From: Volvox africanus
Taxonomy: Eukaryota; Chlorophyta; Chlorophyceae; Chlamydomonadales; Volvocaceae
Direction of reading: 5' to 3'
Assembly (NCBI GenBank): GCA_030268105.1
Contig: BSDZ01000010.1
Location: 4,936,001-5,000,000 of the forward strand
DNA length: 64,000 bases
The notes below the pieces were generated by a model, which saw only the letters and a program-made list of their open reading frames with translations, did no database searches and was not told where the DNA came from. The translations under genes and the position numbers were made by a program. Positions 27,301 through 39,300 of this stretch are shown one piece after another (position 1 is the stretch's first letter; every line of letters starts with the position of its first letter).

Positions 27301-30300
27301 TCCGCGTCAGCCGGCCGCCCGTGAACCGCAGCAATGGCAGCATGTGGGCGGCTCCAGCGGAGGACTTCTCCTTGCGGCAACTGCTGCTTCAGCAATTTCT
27401 TCAAGTGCTGCAACCGATGGCGGCACCAGCTGGTATTGCCTCTGGCGGATACCACTTGCAGGCAACGGCAGCAGCATCGGGCGGCTTTGCCGTACCTGGG
27501 GTGCCCTACATATCGCCTGGGGAGGCCGACGCCCTCAGTCTTGTACCACAGTCCTGGACAACCCATGACAGCGCGGGCGGCGGGGGCGATGGGGCTGGGG
27601 ACGCGGTGTCGAAGCCAGCCGCTGGTAGCAGCGGCAGCGGCGCAGGACCGGAGGCGGAACTTGGTGGCCCAGGAACATCGGCTCTACACATTCTTTTGTT
27701 GACCGAGGGGATGCTTCAGGTTTGACATTGCGTTGGCTTGGAGAGTGAGGAGGTTGATAGAGCGCTCTTTGCCCGAAGATATATGTCGGGCCTCTTAGCC
27801 GCTGGGAGGGTTTACTTGCATTTATAACGGGGTTTTACTACCGTACGCCCTGTCTCGTGTTCCTCCCGACCCCCACCTCCCAGGGCCCCATCATGGGCAG
27901 GGTATCCTCCTGGATCCTTGCTTTGCTTATTAGGTAGCTGCCATATGTAACTCATGACATATTTGTTCAATCAGATAATGAGGCTGCTGGTCATGCAGTG
28001 GCCTCTTTTGCCTAGAGGAGCGCGTATAGCCCCTCGCCCATTTTCCCCTCTTCTCTCCGTCATAACGAAGGCAACACACCAACCTTGCAGGACGACGCCA
28101 CTTTGGAGCTGCTCCAATACCTTCTGGTTCGGCCCGCGGGCGCGGGTGCCCTGTGTCGGGATCTGCACGAGGGTGCTGGGCTGCCGCTGCTTAAGGGTCT
28201 GGAACCTGTGGTCGTAGACTCCGACTTGGGCTCCATCATCGGCACTGCCGGCGCAGCCGCCGCGAGCAGTACTGGCACCGGCAGTGGCCAGGTTAGCGCC
28301 TCACAGGACGGCGGCGGTGGCGGTGGCGGTGGTGGGGGTGAAGCCGCTGGAGGCCGCTCCTCAGCACGGAACTTCATGACCAAGAATACGCCAAATCGCA
28401 TGTTCGGACAAGCAGCCAACCATCGGCGGCGAAATGGGACCGCCAACGGCATGGGAGGCGGCGGAAACGGTGGCAACGGCACGGGAACAGGCATGACGGC
28501 ATCTGATCCAGAGCGCGCGGATTCCAACGCCCTATCACCCAACCTTACATCATCCGGTCAATATACTGATGGTGATGAGCTCGCGGCTCAGCAGCAACAG
28601 CAGGTGCAGCAGCAGCCGCATCAGCAACAGCAGGTATCCACGATACCGCCAATGAAGTCCGAAGGGGACAGCTCTTCCTATGGTACCGCACGGGTTCTGG
28701 AGCTGCGCCAGGCGGAGCAGGCGCGCGCAGAACTCGAGGTAATCGGCTCGTATCGTGTTGTTTCTGCACTGCGCTTCCTCCTGATTGCCAGTCCAGCCAC
28801 GTGGGTCCGGCTCCGGAGCCGCTACCCGACGCTGGCGGCCGCGCTTACCACCATGACAGCTGCAGACCCCACAGTGGAGGATCAGCAGTCCAGGTGCGTG
28901 CGAAGAGGGTGGATGCCTAATCTCAGTGTCGCTGTTCAGGCCAGGGCGGATTCTGTGGGGTAAACCAGCGGCCAGGCAAGCCATGCTGGCCAGCTGTCGA
29001 GGCTTTTACCTGTGTTGGTGTCTTTCCTCCTCCTGGTGGTTACGGACCCGTTTGCTTTGCCGAGCCCCACCCATGCTTAGCACAGCCTCTCTTGACCGCA
29101 CGCTCTTCCCGGCGCACTATTTCTTTCCTCCTCGCTGTCCATATTCCACCTGCAGCTGCGCCGAAGCGCTCGGCAACCTGGCCGCGCACGTGGCCGACAA
29201 CAGCATCCCGCAGCACGGTCCCTTGCACATTACGACCACCTTCGCCGGAGTGCCCGAGCCAGAGTACCTCGATCGCCCCGTGACCGCCAACAGCCAAGCC
29301 GGCTCCCGTGGCAGTGAAGGCGCCGACGGCGCTGGTAGTCGTGCAGCCAGTCCACGGCGCTTCGGCCGCAGCCAGTCGCGGTCGCCGAGTCCCGAGTCCC
29401 GTGGCATCAAGCGCAACATAACGCTGAGCGAGCGCATGGCGGCAGTCATTCCACGGCGGCCCAAAACGGCAGCGGAGGAGCGCGAAGCAGCGAGACAGAG
29501 GGCCCGGGAGGACAGCGAGCTCTTACGGCGCGTGGGCGAAGTGGCCGTGGCGATCCATGCGCAGGCGCAGGAGCTGTACCGGCAGATGGGGCTATTGGAT
29601 CCGGGGGCATCACTGCCCCTGTCTAAGGCGAGTAGTTTGTCCCATAGTAATGTGCCACCCAAAGTGGCATCCCGAGGTTGTTCGGGACGATGGCAGACGA
29701 GGGATAAGTAGCCGAGGCGATGTCTGATGTGTACAGATAGCGTTTGGGGCAGTCATGGCGGACCGGGAGCAAGGGAACTGAAGCCTGCTTCCTTCGTCTA
29801 TCTGTCCCTCCGTCCACACGGCTGTTATCGTACGTCTGCCGGAGGCATCGCTTCTTCTGGAGGGGGTTTCCTGCTAATCCTTACTCTCCCCTAGCGAACA
29901 ACGCCCTGATGGATACTTCGTTTAGGTCAGGCTCTTCTCCATCCATCTTGCCTCGCCCGCCAATCCAGGTGTCTGACCTGGTCCACATGTTGAGCTTGGT
30001 TCACAGCAGCCACCGCAAAGTGCTCCAGGCGCGACAAGCCACATTGCATGTTTGCCTTGCCAAACTTGCAACCAGCGACGCACAGCTGCAGTCGTGCATC
30101 GAAAGCATGGAGAAGCTCAATAATTTCATGACCACAAGCAAGGAGGTGTGTGCGGTGTGTTTGTGTATGTATTTGTGGTACGGCAATGGATATGACCACA
30201 CACGGCCGTATCTGCCCGTGCATATTTGGGGCTGGGAATTAAAGGAAAGGTTGGAATGGAGCTCAAACATCGCGGGTGGTCCACCTGGTCCACCTGGTTG

Positions 30301-33300
30301 GTATTCCGCCAGATTGCAGGATGCGAGTGTACGCAGGTTTCTACGTTCATATAATCGCTCATCAAGATCTGTCTTTGCAGACCCATCATGAAAAAGCATT
30401 GTGGTGGGATCCTGCGCAGGATCTAAAGACGATGCGGTCTCAGGTGGTGCACCTGGAGAAATTCATTGCGGAGACCTCGGCGGAGTTGGCGGACCAGGAG
30501 GCCAAGGCGGACGCAACACAGGCAAGAGGCAGGAGGGGGCGTGGGCTCGAGTCAACCATCTGCTTCCCCATGAAGGACACACACCGTGTGTTTGCAGCAT
30601 CGGGATAATCGCACGACACCACCACCATGTGACGCCAGCTGAAGGTTCTGTCACGGTGTGCGTCAGGAGGCTGGTCACTGCTTGTTGCGGATGTTGTTCC
30701 ACGTTCCCTTGTTGATGAGACACCTCTCCAAACTGGCGAGACCCCCGTGGCTGCTCTCACAGGCCCTGGTGGACCAGGTCCATGCGGAGGTGGACGCGGT
30801 CGTAGCGGCGGCCAAGATGCGCTACCAGAAGGCCATAGAGGAGGTGCGTGGGGTGGTGTGATGGGGTGGGAGGAGGTATCAAAGAGGACGGAGATGAGAA
30901 TTGAGGGAGCCACCAGCGGTTTCCCATTCGAGCATAAGCGCACACCGAATGATGGGCGGTATCGCTGCTGCTCAGCCTTCCTGGCAATTGGCATGCATGT
31001 GCACGAATGTGCATGGCGTTTTCATCACATTGGCATGATTGATGTGACCGTACTTGTACCTACTGGCGATGTATGAGACGTTTTTGTTTAGTCGGTGTAT
31101 CGGTGCTATTGTCGGACGGAGCCTTATATCTAGACCTGTTGTTAACCTTCGAGGCAAGTTTTACGTAAATGGCAGTAAATGGTCAAAGGGACACAAATTT
31201 AACGTTGAGCAGGGGCTAGCTGAACGGCAATTAGAAAATGTCGGCAAGTTGGGTAAGATATGATGCGTGGGTGCTCTGCGTCTTGAACGGGAAAATCATC
31301 ACCGTTCATTCGGGGAGGACCGCACGCCCTCACGAGTCGCCAGCTGTGTCTGCTGAGCTGCTAGCTGCATGTCCCGCACGGGTGGACGATCCCCCTCACC
31401 CCACCATTCCTCCCGCAGTCCGTACCGCCATAAAGCCATAGCCTCATAACGCTGTTGTCCGCTCCTACGGCCTTGCTGCGCCGCCATACGGGCCTGCATC
31501 ACAGGTGGGCGGACTTAGCGAGATGGATCTCGCCGAGATCCGGTCGTACAAGGATCCCCACGTGCTAATCAGGCTGGTGGTGATGGCGCTGTGTGTCCTG
31601 TTCGACTGGCCGACTGACTGGCGCAACGCACAGCGGCTCCTGGGTGAGCAGAACCCCAAGCTGCTGGACCGCCTGCGTGACTTCGACGTTGAGGCAGTGA
31701 GCCCCGTTCAGGCAGCGAAACTGGGAAGGCTACTGCAGGAGCCCGAGTTCAACGTGGTCAGCGTGGAGCAGGTGGGGAGCTGGAGTTGAGGAAAGGTGCA
31801 CCATTTTAGGCAAAACCAGACTGAAGGGTGACACGGCGGCAGTTGTTCGGGGAGATAGGAAACTGTGGGGGTGGAGGCGGTGTAATGAGATACCAAGTTG
31901 GGAGTGATACTGACTTTGCACATACGAGCAGCGTACCTCAGGACAGTAACTGCTTCAGGAAAGGAATGCGGATCGTTGGGGCCTTTCTGTAAGCTCCCGA
32001 AATGTGTAAGCTGCGCAGGTCTACACAGCATCTTTATCCTGATTCTCAGGGGCCCCGTTTTAGTCCCCCTTACCAACACCGGCGTGACGTGAAAAACGTG
32101 AATCCCCGCACCTCACCATCGCTCCGCCGCTCTGGGTGTTTGCTCTGATGATCCCATGCTTCACCTGTCCCGCTGCTGCCTCTGCCTCTGCCCCTATCGT
32201 CGTCTCAGGTGTCCGTTGCGGCCAAGAGCCTGGCCTGGTGGGTTCTCAGCGTGGCGGCGCTGCTCCGTAGCACGAAGGAGTGCGAGATGCGGCTGATGCG
32301 GATCCAGGAAGGGGAGGAGCGACTTGAAAACACGAAGGTCTACATACGCAAGTAAGCACTGGGGGGGGGGCACGGTGTCGCCGTGCTGCGCGTCGTAGGT
32401 CAGGCACGGTGTTGGTGCGATTATGGTATTGGGCTTCCGGGTCCGATGGGGGGGGATGTCGGCATACGGTGAAAGTGCTTGGAAGTCCGAACGGAAGTAT
32501 GTGAGCCAACTTGGGCATATTGTGTTCGAAGTGCATCCGATTAGGATATGTGACAAGGGCATATCGCTTTGGATAGCGCAATCGGTCACATAGCGTTCCT
32601 TCATCTTACGACACCCACAAATGACCGTCCCTTCGGTTTGCTTTTCCTAATGGCTTTAATACGATGCATTAGTACCTGCTCTTCCGCGTGATTTCAAGAT
32701 GCCTTGCACGAGTGCTGTGTTGATATCGCCTTGCCTTCTCCATGCCGCACCTCTTCCCTTCCCTCTCGCAAAGGCTGCGCGGCGAGCTAAAAGCGGGCGA
32801 GACGGAATTGACACGCCAACAGAACGACCTGCGAATCCTGGAGCATCAGCTGAGTGAGGCAGGGGCGCGGCTGCGGGACAACGACCTGCAGCGGACCAAT
32901 ATCACCCGTCTGTCGGGACTGGTGCAGGTGGGTCAGGAGCGCAGTTTTGATTGCTGGAAGGAGGGGAGGAGGGGAAGCAAGTGGCCGCAGTTGAGCCAGG
33001 TCCCGGCCTGAACCCCACACCGTCCCCTAACCTGCTTAGTAGTGAAGAGGGGTAATCCCCATTGCGGGGTCCGCGTTTACCGGCATGCGCGCACCGTCTC
33101 CACGCACGTCGGCACCTACTGCACGCCCGGCGCGTGTTCCGCCCTGATCTCTTTTCGTTTCCTTAGGGCCTTATTCCCCGTTGGCGCGAGAATCTCGCTT
33201 CCGTGGAGGCCCGATTGCCCGCCCTGGTTGGCGACGCAACCCTGGCGGTGGCGGCTGTGGTTTATCTGGGCCCACTGGACGGACGGGAGCGCAGCGCGGT

Positions 33301-36300
33301 GCTGGGGCTGTGGCGGGACCTGCTGGAGCAGCGAGGCGTGCCAGTCAGCAGACCGCCCTTCAACTTCACGGCGTTTGTCGCGGACCGGTTTGCACAGGTG
33401 GGGTCAGTGGTGGGATGAACAATGAATCCGTACTTGCCGGTTCGGGAATCGTCAGACCAAATTGGGGCGGAACAGGCTGTTTGAACTCATAGGGAAGCGG
33501 GGCCCTGGTGGCTAAGGGCGGACCAGGGGCTACTTGGGGAGTGGTTGAGTGTTAGGGGAGTTGGTCGGGTTAAGGTGGGTGGGATGGATCATGAGGAATC
33601 TATCTATGGGACGGATGCGCCGTTCCACTGCCTGAGGCAATGTGCCGTACGCTAACCTTACCGAACTCTGCCTTCTGGGGTCTTCTGGAGGGAGACACCA
33701 AACGAATGACCAGTTGTTGTGTGCACAGCGGTTGGCGCCCCTGAGGGTTCAAATTGATGCGCACTCGCTGGCGATACTTGTCCGGCAGACCCTAAACCCC
33801 AACCCGGGGCAACTTTGCTCTTTGGCCGCCGTTGTGGCCGCGCGCCCGTTTCCGTGACGCAGATGACTTCCATGCTTCCCCCGGAGATGCTGGCCAACAC
33901 TCAGTCGCTGTGGAGGGACAACCTGGCCCACATGGCCATGGCCAGTCGGCCGCCGCTGCTGCTCGATCCGTCGCGGGAAGGGGCCAACCTGGTCAAGGCC
34001 ATGTTCGGGAAGAGCAGCCGGGTCTTCTTCCTGCTGACAGAGGAGGGGCTGCTAGATAAGGTGTGTGCTGTTGCACTGGTGTTTGTGCTCCCAAGGATTT
34101 ATGTATATGCTTCCTGCGCTTGACACGTTTCGCTCGGACCTTACTGCACCACCGCATACTATTACCACCAGTCGCCTTTGCCCTGACGCCCCAACCCCAA
34201 CCACCTTCCCTCCGCGCCACTCTCTGTCTCGCAAAGATGGCGTCTGCGGTCCGTGGAGGCCGGATGGTGATCGTGGATATGTACGGCACCCCGGCAGAAG
34301 TGCCGCTGCTGGCACGGTTGTGCAAGCGCTACGAGGCGGTGATGCGGCGTACCTACGCCAACCTAGCCACCGAGCCACATCACCTCTACCTACGCATGCG
34401 CACCACAGGCGGCTCTGGCTCCTGCGCCGCGCCGCCACTGCCGCCTGCAGTTTATCAGTACACCACGCCGGTGTGCTTCGCATTGCGTGGTGAGGAGCTG
34501 CGGGCGGCACTGTCACGTGCGCTGCTGGCAGCGTTGGCCAGTGAGCGCGAGCTGGCGGCACGACAGTTGGCCACGCGTTTGTGGCAGCACCGCGTGAAGC
34601 TGGCAATCACGCACGACGAGATCGCCTTCACGATTGCGCACACCAAGGGCCTCATCTGGACGCATCCAGGTCTGGTGGATAGCACGGTCACGAAGGCCAA
34701 CCAGGCTGCCGCTGGCGAGGCGGAGGTGCCGGTGATGGAGGCGGCGCTGGCGGAGGTGACAGCGGCGATGGAGCGCTGGAGACCGCTGGTGGACGGTGTG
34801 ATGCGGGTGCATGGGGTGCTGGAGGATTTGGCGCGCGCACATCCAGCACGGTGTGGGACGTTGCCAGAATCGGTGCTTGTGGCCATGTTCCGAGCAGCGC
34901 TGCGGCGCGGCGTGGCGGAGACACCGGGGGCACTGGGGCTGGTGCGGGAGCTGCAGGGTCCCACGGCGCCGCCGGAGATGAGCCTGGGGGAGGCACGCAA
35001 ACGTAGCGCCAAGGCGTTGGTTTCGGTGTTGCTGTCGCGTGCGCCGTCGCGTGCCGTCAGCCGTGCGGCGAGCCGTACACTTATCCGTGGCGTCAGCAGC
35101 GCACCGTCACGAATGGACTCTGGACAGTTATCCTCATACTATGCCGAAACAGAAGATGACTCCCCTGGTTCGGCACGACATACGGATGACCAAGGTATGG
35201 TGCGAACTAGTAGCGGTGAAGTGGGCAATGGCGCGACTGTCGTTACGATGGCAACGCGCGATGGTGCAGTCACTGTGACGCGGTATGACTCCATCGGTGC
35301 CAGCACTGTCAATGGGTTGCCGCCGGGGGATCCACGCTCAGTGAGCCGCGTCCGGCCAGATAGCGCCAGCTCGGCTTGGACATCCTGGACCGACGGCGGC
35401 GCTACTCGTACCTCGGCGAGCGGTGCCGAAACACACGCTGCTGCGGCGGCGGCTGCAGCACAGTTGCTGCAGGCGACGGCGCCGCCGCCGCCGCCGAGCT
35501 GCCGCATGGAGGACCTGGCGGCGGCAGTGTTATCAAGCGTGTGGTCGCTGGTAGGTGCGGCGCTGGGCCGGACAGAAGGCCTCGTGTTCCGGTTGCTACT
35601 TGCAGTTTCGGAGCAACAGGCAGCGGGGGAGGTCACGGTAGACGACGCGCAGCTGGCATTATACGTACTTGGGAGAGGCACACCGTCGGCACAGGCGGCT
35701 CTCCATGGCGCCGTGGAGGCAACGCTACACGGCGGCGCTGCCATGGTTCCAAAGTCAGGATCGCATCCATCAAAGTCACTTTCAAGCCTTTTAACCCAGC
35801 AGCACCAGCAGCAACAGCCACCCAGGTCACCGCACCAGTTGGCCAAGGACATCACTGGAGCTTTGGGGGTGACACATGCTGACAGTACCGTGGCCAATGG
35901 TGGCGGAGGTGGCGGTGGCGGCGGCGGAGTCGCCGCCACTGCCGCCGCCGTAGGTGGGGCGATGGCTTCTCGGCTCGATACGGCGTCATCCTTCATGGAC
36001 CCCTCCGCACAGGATGTTGTCAAGCAGATGCTCACGCAGGCGCATGAGGCCCAGACGTCAATGGGTCCCTGCGGCGCCACCGCGGCGGCCACCGCGCCTT
36101 GCGCACCATCTTCCTGGCCGTCCGAGCAGGTTTTAGCGGATCTCAAGTGGCTGGCAAATTGCGCCACTGGAGCAGATCTCGGAGGTCTTGCAGCGGCAGT
36201 AGCGGCGGCGCCGCGAGTGTGGTACACGTTACTGACGGCGGACGCCATGCCGCGGGGCCTCCGCCCGGATTTGCGGGCCACACTGTCGCAGCACGCGATG

Positions 36301-39300
36301 GCGCAGCTGCCGGACCGTTGGCGAGAGCTCTTCCTGAGCAAACCAATCTTCCAGGTCTGGTTCGTGGAGTTGATTTGAGGGGCCTCGCTCTGGAGCCCTT
36401 GTATGGCACTCGCGTTAACATGCCCTTTCAAGTTGCAGGGAGGGGTTGTCCGTCCGCGGCACGCCGCTACGTAGTTTTATTTACATGAAGCCGCCGCATA
36501 TTGCGATACCTCTAACGCATGCTGCCAATTGGCAACGTTACAGACAGCAACGTACAGCAACCCTACCGCAGAAGGGGCACTTTCTCTCCTCGGCCCCCGT
36601 TCACTCGTGTGCGCTGGCTCTCATCCCCCCCCCACACACACTCTACACCCCCCTTTTCTCCTAAACCTCAGGTCATTTTGACAGCTATCCTGGCGCCCGA
36701 GGCGCTGGCTGCGGCCGCTGATAGCTACTCTGCTGCCGTGCTGGGCCCCGCAGCAGTGGCTGCTGACCTCACCCCGGCAGAGCGGCTTCTGGCGGTCCTT
36801 ATGTCCTCCCCGCCCGCTGCCCCAATCATCCTAGCCACTGCTCCAGGGGAGGATCCCGTGGCGGTGGTGCATCAGGCGCAGGTGGGCTGACCCGGGGTAG
36901 GGCGCAGACGGGGGCGGAATTAGAAAGCCGGGCGACACGGACGCCTTGCATTTAAGTCCCAGCTCCAGGCTAAAATGCAAGGGAAGGCATTTAGCTTCAA
37001 AACTCCAACAGCAGTGAATGGAGGGCTGCTAACTGGAGATGGGGCTTGCCGGCAGACCCCATCTGTACGGCTACCGGGCATTCACACTGTTGTCGCACGG
37101 GGGCCACCACCGGGAAGCTGCGTGGCCCCCAGCCTGCTGCCCCCGTGCTCCGCATCACACATTCATCCTGGATTGGATGGCACCCCTCAACACCGCAACA
37201 CCAACCACGCAAGCTAACGGAAAACATAACAGAACCAAGAGACGCAGGGAATAGAGAGGGGAAGAGGAAATAAAAGCTACCCGCTGCCAAAGCATTAAAC
37301 TCGAAACTATTAAACACAGGAAGGGAACCAAACACTTTAAGCTGACCAAGAAACAGGCCCAGAAAGCTAGCAGGGTCCTACTAACAAAATGACAAGCCAC
37401 GACCAAAGTGCGCCTGCACGCGATGCACGTCCTCCCAAACACGGTTTTTGCCTCGTCTAAAAGCTGTGTTCAAAATGCGCCACCGCGCACACCATGCTAG
37501 CTCCTGCTCCTGAGACATACCGGCAACCTTGGGGCGTTGAACCCCTGTCGTGTTTTTCGGGGTGATCCTCTTCCCCTTTTCGGGAGCCCTTGACTACTGG
37601 TAGCTCTCATTTTACCAACTTCTATACCAAATATGGCGCAACACGAGCCTCAATGGGCCCTTTGGTATTTCGCCCTCACGATCTGCACCCACCCACCGAC
37701 CTGCCCGACCTCCTGCAGGCCCTTTGTGCCAGCCAACTGTTCCCGCTGGAGCCCCACCGCGACTCGCACTGGGCCTCCAGCGAGGTGGTGGTTCGCCACG
37801 TGCAGGCAGACGACCCAGGCGCCGCCCGGGAGGCGCGCACGGCCCTCGTGCGTGCAGCCCGCTCTGGTGCCTGGCTGCTGCTGCTGACTGCCCACGCGAG
37901 CCCGGCCACGCTGACGATGCTTTTGGAGCAGATCAACGCACGTGACTACATGATGCGCAGCACCGAAACCACCTTCCGACTGCTGCTGGCAATGCCCGCC
38001 GACGCCGTGCCTCGACTGCACCCTAACGTGCTGGGACAGTGTGTTCGGGCAGCTGTGCAGCCGCCGAGCAGCCTGCGTGCCGCCGCATCAGCGGCGATGC
38101 AGGCGATAGCGCACCCGAACGCACGGCGTTTCGCGCAGGTTTTCGGTGCCAAGGGCGGCTCCGACATTGACGTCGCGAACCACGTGCTTGCAGCGGCGAT
38201 CCTGGTCGCAGGGCTGAACCATGCTGTGGCGCATGCGGCATTGCCATCAACGGCGGCGCCGCTAACTGGCTGGGACTTCCTGGCTGCAGTGCGCATTGTA
38301 CGACAGACATTAATGGACGGCCGCGTTGCCGATGACGTTGCGTCGCTGGACTATCCGCGCCTACATGAGCTGCTGGCTTCGGAGGTGCTGATGCCGGCGC
38401 TGCCAGCGGCAAGGTTGGGCCGATTTGCTGGCTGGGCGCTGCAGCGGCTGCTGACGCCGGGCGTGCTCACGCTGTCGTATCCGGTGTACGGCCTTGTAGA
38501 TCCGGATGCAGAGCCGGGCAACGAGGTGGCGGCGACAATGCCGCTCAATGTGCGGCTGCCCAGCATGCTGGACTATCTGGCGTCGTTGTACGGCATAGAG
38601 ACAGCGCTGCAGCCGCCGCATGCCGCGCCGCATGCCCTGCAACACCGTGGTGAGTCATTGGCAGCGGCGCTTAGCTTGCACCGCTTGGCGGCAGCGCCAG
38701 GGCCGGTGTCGCCGGCAAGATTAGCGCTCTTGCCGGCGGAGCACACTGCTGTAGCACCTCTTGCAGTACAGGTGGCGGCGGCAGAACGGGTCATCACGGC
38801 GGCAATGGCAGCGGCCAGGGCTGGAACGCTGCTGTGGCCGGGAGGCCACACAGAGATGCAGGCGCAGGTGCAGATGTTGGTGCTAGAGGCCGGTCGCGTC
38901 GGTAGCGGAGAGGTAGCCGGAGGAGTGCATGCGTCCAAGCCCGCCACACCCATGACCCCGCTGAACCAGCTGCGCGTCATGCTGTCCGGCGTCAGCGCCC
39001 GGCAGCGGCTGCAGCAGCTGCAGCAAGCGGCGCAAAGACCATTCGGAGCTGAAACGCTTGAGAACGACGCCGCCGCCGGCGGCACAGTCGTCGCAACTAC
39101 CGGGGCTGCTGATGCGGCCGCCATCCCCACCAACGAGGCGGTAGCAATCCCGTCCCCTGGCGCCATTACGAATCCTACTGCCACTTCACCTCAGCAACCG
39201 AATTATGAGTTGCGAATGACCTGCTTACAGCCGCGTCCCGGCACTGCCTCCACTGTCTTCGCCTTAGCGTCAGCGATACCCGGCAGCCGCAGTGGATCAC

